Of a stretch of 64,000 nucleotides of DNA, positions 10,407-21,990 are shown in pieces. How positions within the stretch are numbered: position 1 is the stretch's first letter; each line of letters begins with the position of its first letter. The DNA is taken from NCBI GenBank assembly GCA_022419385.1, contig JAJUBI010000003.1, forward strand, positions 372,001 to 436,000, read 5' to 3'. The translations under genes and the position numbers were made by a program. This stretch comes from Paraconiothyrium sp. Pb-2020 (lineage: Eukaryota; Ascomycota; Dothideomycetes; Pleosporales; Didymosphaeriaceae). The notes beneath the pieces were generated by a model. It did not search any database and had not been told where the DNA came from. It was given only the letters and a program-made list of their open reading frames with translations.

Positions 10407-11552
10407 AGGATTGCGGAAGCTATGCGTCCGCGGGAAGGCGGAGGCGGCAGGCGGCGGTTTCAGGGCAAAGGAATATTTTAGAGTTTGTGGAATGATACCC
10501 GTGCTTCTTCACCAGACGTAGCACCACGTCAATTCGAGGCCCTCGGCTTCCTTTCCTGGCTCAACGTGCGATGGTTTCCCTCAAAGGAGGAAATGTCAGT
10601 TGATTATTCGCGACTGCGGACGCATTGATGCGACCGGCCTTGCCGTCGACCGTGAATGTTCCCCGGCGACCCGTCAACAAACAGTCATTCCCATCTGCGC
10701 GATTGCGCAAGCGACAATGAGGTAACTCGCCACCGGGGCCCACGATTGATAGGGGACGGCGGACATTATCAGTCAGCACGCGCTTGGGCCGAGCGGCTCA
10801 TCTCGTGTCGCCTTGCTGCCCCCCGCCATAGCCTTGTGGTATCCACCCCGCGCCCTATGCCTCCGCCCTCTTACTACCCAGAAACTCCGTCAATTTGCCT
10901 CCTGTGTGATCACAAATTTGTTCTGTGTTTTGGTTCCCGTCCTTCCCCAGCCCTTTTCCTTTCGAATTGCGCACCGATCTCAGAGGCATCTAGCGTAGGC
11001 AACAGGGCAGGCGTGGGGGCGCTTACACGTTCTAGGTTATCCGGTGACTTTGCCAATTCACCAGCAGCGTCGCCTGCTTTGTCCAGTCGATGTCTCCAAT
11101 GCTTCAGCCTAGCCAACGGGCAGCGTCACCGTGTCCTCGGCTTTCCCCCGCCTTCTGACTGGCTCTGCCTGCCGTGCCTTGCAGCTTGCCAGTCATCAGA
11201 GCGTGCATCCGTCGCGTCGCGGCTCTGTTCTCGACCGAACATGTTTCCCTCGGTGAACGCTTGCGTCTCTGTGACTCTTCTCGCACGCCCGCGGAGCGTC
11301 TGCTGGACGCTTCTGGCGCGTCCGCGCACGAGGATGCCTGCTGTCCCTTGCCGTTTCTGCCTGTATTCCTGACCGGCTTGGTATAGCCACGATGAATCAC
11401 GCAGGTTGGCGCGCAATTGGGAGGAAAGCCTACCTTGGGATCCAGGCACCTACGTTCACGCTCGTAGGAGGTCTCCGATGGTGACGGAATACGCAGGACG
11501 CTCAGTCAACGCCAGATGCCTCCCTGTTACCGGCCTCAGGCTTCTGCCTGCC
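10407..11552. other. Intergenic, 1.1 kb, GC-rich with spurious open frames
   Basis: Open frames of up to 238 codons run on both strands here. Their compositions are Cys/Arg/Pro/Ser-rich with no motif or splice structure, so they look like chance frames in C-rich upstream DNA. Confidence 0.5.
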
Positions 11553-11559
11553 GTATAAA
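11553..11559 (+). promoter_or_regulatory. TATA box of the small Ser/Gly/Tyr protein gene
   Basis: TATAAAT is followed after about 30 bases by a CT- and CA-rich leader of about 250 bases that runs to the ATG at 11839. Strong TATA plus long pyrimidine leader is typical of highly expressed or inducible fungal genes (inference). Confidence 0.55.
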
Positions 11560-11838
11560 TCTTCCTGTTGGTTATGTTTGTCGGGGCTTTCTTTCTTTCA
11601 TACTCATACCATCTGCACAAGACTCATATACTCCTTCTGCACTGTTCACTACAGCATTGTCCAATACAGTCAATCTCAGCTTCAGTCTACCATCTCATCC
11701 GCCCTTTGATATTCATCACTGCACGGACAACACCCTCGTATAGCATCACTACCTGCTCGCCTCGACTCCTACATACGGGTACCTAGCGAATCAACCTTCC
11801 CAGCTGAAGACACCCTCAAACCTCAGCACAAGTCAACA

Positions 11839-12142
11839 ATGTCTTCCAACGGCTCCTACTCGTACGGCTCGTCCTACGCACAGGACAAGGGCGCCTACGC
11901 TTCTCGCTCTTCCTCACCCAAGTCTACATCCTCGAGTAAGTCATCTTCCCACTCTGCTCAAGCCAGGCATCTTCTGACTCCCACCAGCCTATTCCTCGCC
12001 GAGCTCGTCAAGCCTCTACGCCCACCGCGGCCACTCACAGCGCAACAACCGCTACGGCAGCAAACCCGTTAAGGTCACCCAAGGCGGCACATCCAACGGC
12101 CCGTCGAGCACGTCCGCTGGCAACGCAGGCTACTACCAGTAG
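11839..12142 (+). CDS. Small Ser/Gly/Tyr-rich protein
   Basis: A small gene of two exons, 11839-11935 and 11988-12142, encoding 83 aa. The intron has a consensus donor (GTAAGT) and CAG acceptor, and joining keeps the frame through to YYQ and stop. The protein is low complexity: Ser, Gly, Tyr, Asn and Arg dominate, with SYSYGSSY, SRSSSPKST, SPSSSSLYAH, QRNNRYGSKPVKVTQGG and a GNAGYYQ tail. No signal peptide, membrane span or cysteine. Codon use is C-ending, which supports real coding. The SY/GY/RG content resembles small disordered stress or RNA-associated proteins, but I recognise no family and assign no function. The strong TATA box upstream suggests good expression. Confidence 0.75.
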
Positions 12143-13336
12143 TCATGCGCTCTACATCTTGTTATTCCCTTCTCATCTGACATGAGTCACGAGGGAGAAG
12201 GGAAGCGTGGCTGTCATCCGACATGACAGCTGGGAACGGCAGCTCTTAAAGGTTGCTTTGGCATATCCGGGCGTTCGGTCTCTTTCGGTTTGGGTATTAG
12301 ATGGTCCGCTTGCTTCAGTGCTGCGCACGACTCCAGATTGCCATCTGCTCTCGTACGCTAGGATCTTTCCTTCGTTCTTATTAATGATCTCTCTCTCTCT
12401 CTCTCTCTTTCTGTTTTATTCTTCCTGTTCATCTGGCGTTGGGCCGTGGGTCGAGTCGCTTTCACGCTCACAAGTGGAACTCCCCCTTAGACGCCAAATT
12501 GTACTACCGCACGTAGATAGCATACCCAGATAGGTCTCACACCTCACTTGGTCAGGACATATATATTTGGGCGATCAACCACTCCTCACACATTGTCTCT
12601 CGACTGTCTATTTCGCGCAGTGAAGTGAAGCAGTGGAGTGAGGTTACGCAGGATTGAACCGCGGTGTCAGACTAATGCTCCTTATTGGCTACGCAGGACC
12701 CACCCCTGAGCCCACAACGCCGTGCGAGATGTAGCCCTATGCAGGGACGCCTGGCTGTGGGTAGCTTGTGGTTCAGCGCCTGGCCTTGTTTGCGGCTGCA
12801 AGGTACGATCGGGCTGTGGTGGTGTACGCGGCTTGTGCAGGCTGCAATGAAGTAGCTGCAGGGAAATTTCAATCCTGGAGTGATAGGCAGCCTGGAAGAA
12901 CGATTGCTGAGCTAGGCAGATGCATTCCATTTTGGTTCAGATGGTGCTGTCGTTGCTAGGTGAGTAAAGCACATTTGTGCTTTGGGCGGATGTGGTTTTG
13001 GATGCCTGTGGTATCTTACTGCGGTGCTGACGAGGCCCTGTTTAGTTCCTCGTATGCTCGAACGCGCATTTTGCTATAGATGCCTGGAAGAGTAGCTGGG
13101 CTATAGTGGGGAGCCACGTGGAGCCGGTCGTGGTGGGACCTTGGGCCGAAGCGTTGCTGCCTGAGGCATCACTTCCTTCAAAGATGTTTATTTATCGTAG
13201 GATTATTCTATTGGACGGATGCAGGCATACAATATGGTATCAATACAGCAAAATCATCTCCTCTTTCTCGTTCTTTGGCTATTGAGTAATCCCAGGCACT
13301 TTTTTTCGAGCGTCGAAGATATATCTGCAGTCATCA
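12143..13336. other. Intergenic, 1.2 kb
   Basis: 3' flanks of two converging genes. Contains a TC dinucleotide run listed separately. No gene recognised. Confidence 0.5.
12387..12409. repeat. TC dinucleotide microsatellite
   Basis: About ten TC units in a row in the 3' flank of the small Ser/Gly/Tyr gene. Simple sequence, expected to vary in length between isolates. Confidence 0.8.
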
Positions 13337-13874
13337 CTATTCAGCCTGCTCTTTCTGGTTCTGCCGCTCTTCCTCTTCTGGCGTCCGCGTTTTAAGCTGC
13401 AGGGCATGAATGCCACCTTCCTGTGCTAACTCATCCTTCAAGAGCGCGTAGACCATGCGGTGCCTGGCGGGTTGCATTCTGGCTTCCTTGAACTTCTCCG
13501 ACGTAATGATGACGCTTCGAGAATTTAGTCGTCTCTATGTTTACGCTGGAAACATAATAACTTGTCTTACCGAAAGTGTGTCTACGAACATGTCAGTCAC
13601 TGTGGAGTAATTGCAGAATTGGAGAGAACTACCTCTTTGCTGGTCACACCCTGCATGGCCTTGTGATGCGAATGCAAATGCGAGTCATTGTAGATCTCCA
13701 GGGTGGTAGGCTTAAAAGCTTCGGTGAGCTATACAGTCTTTAGCTACGACTCGTGATATTACAAATACTACGGTACTATACCTTTGCTCTCATCGCATCC
13801 TCCATCGGGGTCGTCGATTGCGCCATTGTTGACGCGAAGCGCTTCGAAGCGACGGCTACCCGACGCAGGAACAT
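13337..13874 (-). CDS. Mitochondrial BolA-like protein with an 11-base exon
   Basis: BolA proteins partner with monothiol glutaredoxins in iron-sulfur cluster handling; Bol1-type members act in mitochondria. Exons in transcript order are 13874-13782, 13728-13633, 13581-13571 and 13532-13337, total 131 aa. The start MFLRRVAVASKRFAST is a typical arginine-rich presequence. The BolA core follows: TPMEDAMRAKLTEAFKPT, LEIYNDSHLHSHHKAMQGV, KETHFR, SVIITSEKF and PARHRMVYALLKDEL. The conserved His of the RHRMVY block is present. The third exon supplies only ACACACTTTCG, which is needed to make the family-typical ETHFR. The tail is acidic and glutamine-rich. Divergent with the acyl-CoA synthetase gene, 400 bases apart. 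Confidence 0.9.
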
Positions 13875-14275
13875 CAAAAGCCGAGGATCCGGAGAAGTGG
13901 GTTCTGGAAAACTAGTGAGAGGCTCTGCGATGTTCGTGGTTGATCCTGAGGCTCTCGGGGCTAAAAGTGAAAGCCGAACCGAGCGCCAAGCGTTCTATCG
14001 GAATTGTTGGTAGAGAGCTGTCGTCCGATTCAACAGCGCATCGAACGTCCAATCGAAGCCGGGATCGCGGACGGCGCGTTTTGAAAGCTCAATTGATACC
14101 TTCCCCAGCTTCATGACCTGTATGGAGGGAAGGAAGAGGATTCAGAGATGCCAACACTGAGAGTGAACGATCATCGGCCGCATCCACTTTAGTTAGATCC
14201 CGGAACCCCCGATCTCACTGCCGAACGACGTGCATCCAGCCTCCAAATACCCCGGTCACGCTCTCCTCCGGACTC
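13875..14275. other. Shared divergent promoter, 0.4 kb
   Basis: Lies between the BolA gene (minus) and the acyl-CoA synthetase gene (plus). Both products carry mitochondrial-type leaders. No TATA box seen. Confidence 0.5.
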
Positions 14276-16202
14276 ATGTGGGCGCAGAGGTCTTCCTTCA
14301 CACGCGCATTCGTTTTTGCAAGTCGCTTTCGTTGCCGGCCTACGCATTGCCCTCGTCATCCACATTCAATTGCTACGGTCAGAATGGCATCAACACTGCC
14401 CCGCCTGCCCATCTTCGAAGCGATCAAGAAGCACGATGGAAAGTCCATTGCAGTGGTCCACAGCCTGTCAGGGAGGACGTTTACGTACGGCGAACTTGTG
14501 AATGATGTAGCGGCTGCAAAGGACAAGCTGCAGAAGAACGCGAATGGCAAGAGCACGGCGGGAGAGCGGATATCATTCCTCGTGGAGAATGGGTACGATT
14601 ATGTAGGTGCGCATCGAGTACAGCCCCGTCTACTCACGCGACTCGAACCATCTCAGCTAACATGGGACAGTGACGCTATTGTCGATTCTGGCTGCGCATG
14701 CCATCGCCGTTCCGCTGTCGCCAACATTCCCTGCACACGAGCTCCGGTATATCATCGATCAGAGTGAATCGCTCATGCTCCTCTCGTCAGAAAAGTTCCA
14801 GGATAAGGCGGATGATGTGTTGAAGGAGGGCATGGAGACGAGCCCGATCAACAACAAACAAGAGAAGATCATGATGGGCAAGACGGATGACTATGTCACA
14901 CTAGAGGAGCCAGAGAGCGATAAGGGTGGCATGATGCTGTACACATCAGGGACCACGAACAGGCCGAAAGGCGTACTTCTCTCCCAGGATATATTGACGG
15001 CCCAGTCCCTGTCACTGCTCAAGGCTTGGGATTACAGCAGCAGAGATGTGCTCCTGCATGTGTTACCACTCCACCATATACACGGAACTGTGAATGCGCT
15101 TCTGACGCCCTTGTTCGCCGGAAGCACGATAGAGTTCCAGTTCCCGTTCAATGCGACCGCAGTTTGGGAACGTCTAGCAGCGCCCTTCCTCCCAAACCCG
15201 GACCCGGTGAAGAAACCCATATCTTTCCTCACTGTCGTCCCCACTATCTACACCCGTCTCCTCGCCTCGCACGCCTCGTTGGCCCCAGAGCTCCAGGCCG
15301 CCAGCAAGACCGCTCTCCACCCGTCAAACATGCGGCTCAACATCTCTGGTTCTGCCGCCCTTCCTACACCAGTCAAATCAGCGTGGACAGAGCTGTCCGG
15401 CGGAAATGTCCTCTTAGAGCGCTACGGTATGACTGAAGTCGGCATGGCCCTCTCCTGCGGTCTCTCCTTCCCCGACCGCGTAGATGGTTCGGTCGGCTGG
15501 CCTCTTCCCTCCGTGCAAGCCCGGCTCGTCGACACCGAGACCCACGAAGTCATCAATGAAGGCGAGGAACTTGACCCTTCAACAGGCCGGGAGCGTCACG
15601 GCGAGATCCAACTCCGTGGTCCCACTATCTTCCGCGAGTACTGGAAGAACCCCGAAGCCACCGCCAAGGAATTTGTCGAGGATGCAGACGGCAAGGGCAA
15701 ATGGTTCAAGACGGGCGACGTAGCCATCCGCAGAAATGTGGACGGTGCAGGGGAGAGCAGTCAGGACTGGGCACACGGCTCACTGTACTTCATCCAGGGC
15801 CGCAAATCCGCCGATATCATCAAAACCGGCGGCGAGAAAGTCTCTGCGCTAGAAATCGAGCGCGAAATGCTCTCTCTCCCACAAGTCGAAGAAGTCGCCG
15901 TCGTAGGCCTTCCATCCGAAGCTTGGGGCCAAAAGGTCGCTGCAATCGTTGTCCTTACCCCCGAGGGCAAGACGGCGGGGCGAGGAGGAAAGCCATGGTC
16001 TGCGCTCGATATGCGCAAGGCATTGAAGGAGAAGCTGGCCAATTATAAGATTCCGCAGGAGATGAAGGTCGAAGAGAGTATTCCCAAGAATGCGATGGGG
16101 AAGATTAATAAAAAGCAGCTTGTGAAGCAGGTTTGGGGAGAGGCGTTGGAGGCTAATGGAAGTGCGAACGGAGCTGTTCAGGTGCCGAATGGCAGTGTTT
16201 AG
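14276..16202 (+). CDS. Malonyl-CoA synthetase-like acyl-CoA ligase (ACSF3 type), mitochondrial
   Basis: ATP-dependent acyl-CoA ligase of the ANL superfamily. The overall sequence resembles ACSF3, which makes malonyl-CoA from malonate in mitochondria. Exons 14276-14606 and 14671-16202 give 620 aa. The first 36 residues (start MWAQRSSFTRAFVFASRF) are Arg-rich without acids, a likely presequence, followed by a second Met opening the mature region ASTLPRLPIFEAI. Motifs: the phosphate loop YTSGTTNRPKG near residue 200, RYGMTEVGMALS near 361, WFKTGDVAI near 455, GRKSADIIKTGGEKVSALEIE, and PKNAMGKINKKQL with the catalytic Lys near 587. The phosphate loop has Asn where most members have Gly. Length and motif spacing are normal. 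Exact acyl substrate is inferred from overall similarity. Confidence 0.9.
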
Positions 16203-16514
16203 ATAGCCTGCTTTCCTGGATACGAGTATGAGGGAGGGACACGTTAGTAATTAACCGTCCGGGTCCTTCACGTCGAACTTCAACAGGGCATGATTCCCCA
16301 TTGCTCCTCAGGCAGAAAGCAAATGCTGTACAACTGTGGATAGTAGAAGCGACTTCCAATTGGCACACGTACACTGGGCGCTTAAACCCTGCAGCATTGC
16401 GGCACCGCGAACACCAGGCAGCGTTACGAGAATCCTGGCGCCTGGACAATCAAAAGCAGTACAAGCTGCCATCTGATGGTCTGCACCTTTTACTGCCATT
16501 TGTCGTCGTCAGAA
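16203..16514. other. Intergenic, 0.3 kb
   Basis: Short spacer between the acyl-CoA ligase and the HET protein. No element recognised. An in-frame ATG at 16476 offers an alternative start for the HET gene. Confidence 0.4.
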
Positions 16515-18910
16515 ATGACCGATGTTTCTACACCATTGCATCCACAATCCAATTTTACCGAAAAAGAAATTGAACTGGAGAAGGACCTTAGCCATGATGT
16601 TCGATCGTCGAACCAAGCTGGATATCATAGCAACTCAGCACTCTCATATACGGCCAGCGAAGAGTCAATCTGCGCGCGCTGCAGGAGCCTAGATCGGACG
16701 TCTCTCTCCGGACCACCCTTTTCACTGGTCGCACCTTACATACATGGAAATGACTCCGCCTTGAGTGACGTTAAATCCACACTGCACCAGTTCATGAAAC
16801 ACTCCCTACAACCTGAATGCTACATCTGCACGCAGTTGTTGCAGCTATTGCACGTCCACAGCGAGCGACCGGATCGACTCAGAATATGGTGGAATAGTTA
16901 CCGTGTATATCCGGGCGGGAGTTATGTGCATACGTGTCGGCTTGACGATGGTCAGGGGTATCATGACGATTTGGACCTCATACCGTTAGTGAAGGCGGGT
17001 ACAAAAACTCTAGATGAAGACGACGAGAAGCCTGGAATAGTATCTCATGGAGAGAATCTCGATTTCAAGCGTATAAGGCGTTGGCTGCGCCTCTGCCAGC
17101 AAAATCACAGAATCTGCGCCATGCCACGAAATCAGAATACCACTAGTCTCAGAGTCATAGATTGTAGAGCGCGAGAGTTGACTATGATCGCTCCGGCATG
17201 CCCTTACGTAGCGCTGAGCTACGTCTGGGGCAAACGTGAACCCGCTTCACCGTCGACGAGTCTTCTGTTTCCCACAAGACTTCCTAAAACCATCGAGGAC
17301 GCTATGATAGTGACATTGGGCCTTGGCTTGGAATATCTATGGGTGGATAGATACTGCATCAACCAGGACGACGATGAAGAGAAAGAGAGACTCTTTTCGA
17401 GCATGGATTTGATATATCGAAATGCAGAAATTACGGTAATTGCGGCTGCGGGAGAAGGTCCCGAAGAGGGTTTGCCCGGAATAAGAGGGAGTCCGAGGGT
17501 GGGAATGAAGAGAGTGCAGATTGGAGCACACACGTTCTTGGCGATCCCGAATCATCACACTGAGATAGGGGCGTCGAAATGGCGTAGTCGTGGATGGTGA
17601 GTCTACTATCTCTAATTCGGATACAGTTAGTGAAGGAATTCGTAAAGGAGCTCGTCCGACCGCTTCTGCGAGGGTCTCTTACAAGCTGTCGACTAACGTT
17701 CCTTACCATACTCACCGCTAACCACCCCTACCATCCTAGGACATACCAAGAAGGCTGCCTGTCCCGCCGCCAGCTTGTGTTTCTAAAGTCCCAGCTGTAC
17801 TTCCAATGCAGCTCATACATTTTCAAAGAAGGCCACCACGACACCCTCCCCCCTTCATCTCTGCAACAGCCAGAGCTCCAAACCCGCGCCTATGACATCC
17901 TAGCGCTTTTCCCCCTTCCGAATTATAACACCCAGCCTGAACCCGGGGGTTTACCTTGGAAGCTCCGCACAGATCTCCACGCCTACTACCAAAAGGAACT
18001 CTCGTACCAATCAGACACGCTCCGCGCATTCCAAGGCATCGTGAATTTCTACCGCCACCACGCACAGCTGGATGGTGTGCTGGCACATTTCTGGGGCCTC
18101 AACATTATCTCCCTTGGCTACCTTGACGCACGAGCTGCATTCATCGCGGAACTTCAATGGTCCGTCTCGTCACGAAGCGGGTACTTGATGTTGGCCCCAG
18201 CCCAGCCTGATTCAAGTGACTCAGTCTTCCCGTCATGGTCGTGGGCCGTCAAGATGGCGCAAGATATGGCGAGCCAAAGATCCCAGTTAAAACACCAACA
18301 CCGTGAATACAGCGATCCATATGACCCTGCCTCAGTGCTTAAGTACTGCGATGAGATATCCATCATCTTCACCCATAAGTCTGGCGAGGAAATGAGCTTG
18401 GGAGACTACATGATGCAGACGGACAGCTATCTCTCGTTCCACCCTTGGTTTGAAATTGACTGTTGGAGCATTCGGGGCTGTATCAAAGCGGGCATACCGC
18501 TGGACCGATACGAACCGTTTCACGAACCGGATCTCGACAGGCTGGGCTACGAGGAACTGGATCTTGACTATCGTGTTGAGTGGGCGCGCGCGGAGAAGAG
18601 CGTGTTCGTAATCTTTCTAGGGGCGTGGGAGCACACGGGACAGAAAGCTACCGAGGATGGCGGTGACCATGTTCGTGAGAGCGATAGCAACAGCAGCAGT
18701 GACGACGATGTATCGGACTATTCTGATGCCCGTTGTATTCTGGCAGAACAAGTTGACCCAGGAATCTACCGTCGGATCGGCTTATGGAGTGTAGGGACGG
18801 CCAGAGGCGGCGAGGATTGGGATACAGAAAGGGTTTTGCGTAGACTTCTTAGAGCGCGTGTTATCTCGTCAGACGAGCAGTGGAAAAGGAGGAGGATCCG
18901 TCTTATATAA
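16515..18910 (+). CDS. HET-domain protein (heterokaryon-incompatibility type)
   Basis: HET-domain proteins are fungal effectors of non-self recognition; activation can lead to growth arrest or cell death. Exons 16515-17596 and 17740-18910 give 750 aa, the intron falling inside the conserved RGW-TYQE motif. The three HET blocks are present: YVALSYVWG near residue 231, LPKTIEDAMIVTLGLG with YLWVDRYCINQDD near 255-280, and AEITVIAAAGEG followed by WRSRGWTYQEG near 360. An N-terminal region has CARCRSLD and CYICTQLLQLL, common before HET domains. The C-terminal 390 residues have no repeat sensor domain that I can see, only an acidic Ser-rich patch near the end (SNSSSDDDVSDYSDA). No partner gene is adjacent. 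MTDVSTPLH is taken as start. Confidence 0.9.
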
Positions 18911-19961
18911 GCAGCGTTGGCAACGGGAATTGGATTCTTTCCGCACTACAGTCCAAAACATCACCATAACTTTGCGTGCTTGGACTTTATCGCCATGGAA
19001 TACGTGACCTACGCTTCCAATAGCTTCTGTTATCTCTGTTATCAATCAGCAGTGTGGATGGGTCAGTGCATAGCCAAACACTCACTGATCTTACACGTGT
19101 TTGAGCATTTATCACGATGCGCTGATGGTTACCAGAATATTTTGTCCAGTGGAAGCAAATCATATACATACAGAGAACACACTTACATGCAGGACTGAAT
19201 ACGCTCAGGTTGCATAATATGTGTCGTGTTTGTTTCTCTACATCGCCAAGTGCAAGAACACTGGCGTTTGTGTTAAGTCATTACCCGGTAGAGCTGGAGG
19301 ATAGCGTGTGAATAATAATACTTACAGTGAATGTCTGCAGACATGTCCTGCTCTATACGTGCTATGTCCTGAAGGTCCGTCAGCGGACGCCGTTATCAAA
19401 GGAGTACCCATGGAGCGTGCCAACAGCCTGCTCTATCTGCTCCGCTAGATACATCTTCGACAAAAGAATAACGGATAACCTTCCCGCTTTCTTTGTGTCG
19501 AATGGGCATCTGGCGATTGTGGCTGATTACGAAGGAGCTCGTTTCTATCGATTGACTGAATATGGTATCCTTTGGCGAGAACACCAATCGATTGCTTTAC
19601 TCCACACCACAACGATACAATCTTACTTTCCCAAAATTCAGAAGATATATTTATCCTATAGGTGAGAGATTTCTTTTACAGGTTTTTTGATTATCATAAT
19701 GATATGGTTGCGTTGTACGCGTATGGAGTTGGCATTGAAGAGCCAATAAATACGAGCCCCTTCGAAGCCTCTTTCTCACAACCGCCCCCGACTCCCTAAA
19801 TAGGATTAGTGATTCGTATCAGTGTTGGAAACAGCCTGATCTCTATTGCTGCTCAGCGTTCTCATAGATTCCTTTCCACACAATCAACCCAGGGCCCACG
19901 GTCAAACGCTTCTCTTCCTTCGATCATAATCAGAGCGCGTCGGAAGGCATCCGAGGTCGCC
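18911..19961. other. Intergenic, 1.05 kb, locally AT-rich
   Basis: No gene recognised. AT-rich around 19600-19760. Open frames present are short and featureless. Confidence 0.5.
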
Positions 19962-20717
19962 ATGTTGTCGCTAGGCTCCTCGACCACTAGTTTCTCACCA
20001 CCTTCGGGTTGCATACCTAAGGTATCTTCGAAGGCTACCTTCCTCCTCTACGATCAGGTGGGCAGCAACTATTACTTCCTGCAAGGTCCAACTAGCACTG
20101 CTAGCTGCTTTCCCGAGAACTATGACGCTCATACAACAGCTTACTACTCTCCTGGCGTCTGCCCTTCGTACTACACCATAGCAAATGCTCCATGGCGGGA
20201 AGACTCTAGCGACACGGCAACGCAAACCTGCTGCCCAATGTAAGCGCATTAAAGTTGTCCCCACTACTTCAACGTCCACGACAGCCCCAAACACTCGAGT
20301 TAGTTATTCCTCTTCGTGTGTGCAACAAGCTGCGGACTGGGCTCACGTATCATCTAGACATCGGCCCTCATTACAACGAGCGTAACCTCACCTTCTTTCC
20401 AATCTACCTCCTCCCCAAGGCTTAGCGCATCGGGAAAGGCTGGAATCGGTGCCGGCGTAGCTGGAGGTACCTTGCTCGTCTTAGGAGGTGTCCTAGGCTA
20501 CATTATTCGCCTAAAACGGAAGCAAAAATCTCGTATAAATTCCGATGGTGAGCCAACCGATTACAAAGACGATCGGGAAAAGCCTGCCGCAAGCCGAATT
20601 CCTAGCCATTCTGAGCTTGCGACGGGCAAAGAGGCGCATGAGCTCGGTGTAAGTATGGAGACGCATAAGCTTGATACACGTAGGGAGGCGCATGAGCTTC
20701 CTTCAGAGCGCTTATGA
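19962..20717 (+). CDS. Probable single-pass membrane protein with Cys-rich ectodomain, shortened
   Basis: Resembles a fungus-specific group of type I-like surface proteins, judged from pattern. These have a Cys-containing ectodomain with a CFPENYD, YYSPGVCPS and TCCP series, then a Gly-rich membrane span and a short charged tail. The proposed exons are 19962-20239 and 20420-20717; the donor GTAAGC and acceptor AAG keep the frame. The membrane segment reads GKAGIGAGVAGGTLLVLGGVLGYII followed by RLKRKQKS. Compared with the usual arrangement, the region after TCCP, where more ectodomain and a Ser/Thr-rich linker would be expected, is missing. The gene may therefore be shortened or decaying. The tail carries three related hexamers, KEAHEL, METHKL and REAHEL. 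No signal peptide at the chosen start. Confidence 0.5.
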
Positions 20718-21928
20718 TTTACCTGGTAGCGACATGCTGCTGACACACACCATACTGGATACGGCATTGCCGCCACACGGCTGAGGTCCATTTGTGACTC
20801 AATCACTCGAAGGGTAAAGGGTTCCATCTTTGGCGGATTTAGCAGCTTGTTATTCGCAATCGCCTATTCACGTGGCCGAGACTTGTACAGTTACTCGTGT
20901 CCACTCCAAGCAAACTATAAAGTCGAAGGATTCATGATGTATCTTATGGTGTAGGTATTAGACTCTTCTTACGAATTATGCAGTAAATATCATTCTCAGC
21001 ACCCCGGCGTACAACCAAGTATGCACTATTAATATTTAGATGGGGTTGATCAGGGTAAGACTACTTGTAGGTGAATGAACGTATATAACATTCCTTCTTG
21101 TACTACCAATGATACGCTAACTATGAGGTCGATCGAAGATCACTGAGCATACACAGAAGCCCAGAGTACAGTCCAGCCAAGCATCGCGCAACCCAGACGT
21201 AGGACAGCGATAAACGACGACGAACTTCGCAGTGCAAGACGCTGCCGAGGCCGAAGTAAGGTCAACTGGATGCCAGGCCTGCAGAATCCTCGTTACACCC
21301 AGACCGGCGTACAAAAGGCGCATCCTATAAGCATCTACCACGCAAAGCCCTCCACCCCCCTTCCTTCAAGTCTCCAAACGCATAGATACCAACGCAGCAC
21401 AAACTCGGGGTAATGCCTTCTCGCACGTATACTTACCACCCTATTACACAACCCCCTCATCCCACCCAGCGTCCAAAACTCCTCGCTGTACACAGGTCCA
21501 ATCCCCTTTCGTAACCTCGTCACCCACGGGGGAAATTTCGGCGCCGGACCGGCGTCATCGTGGTCTTGCCGAAGCGTGATTAACGTTGGAGATCGCGGTG
21601 GAGAAGCGACACGAGGGATTTGACATGGGCGTGACGATCATGGGGGTAAGCATGCCGAGATGAAATGGAGATGTCGAAGGACGTGCTACTTCTGCGAAGC
21701 TGCGTGCGGCTGTCGGCGCCTTGTGTGTGGTGTTAGAGCATCTTGACGATGAAGTGTATTTCAGCTCGGCAGGAGAGTTTGGGAGGTTTAGTTTGGTGGT
21801 TCAGACGACTACGGCGGTGGGATTTGGGTGGGATGCGCCGCTACAGCGTTGGAACTCGAATCTTGATATGCTCTATACTCTTCTGGTCATGGCTATCAAT
21901 GTGCTTAAGATGTAGTGATGGACGGCAT

Positions 21929-21990
21929 GGCATCGAGATCACATCGCAGATTGTCGTCGGCTGCTGACGATCAGTACTGAGGGTAAAGGC
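21929..21990 (+). repeat. Diverged direct repeat, copy 1
   Basis: About 60 bases that match 22345-22405 at roughly four of five positions, including the words GCAGAT, GTCGT, GCTGA and TACTGAGGGTA in the same order. Neither copy is in a recognised gene. Confidence 0.6.

Noticed and set aside
10656..11372. 238-codon open frame on the plus strand, with overlapping minus-strand frames
   Set aside because: Cys/Arg/Pro-rich composition, no motif, no splice pattern; typical chance frame in GC-rich DNA.
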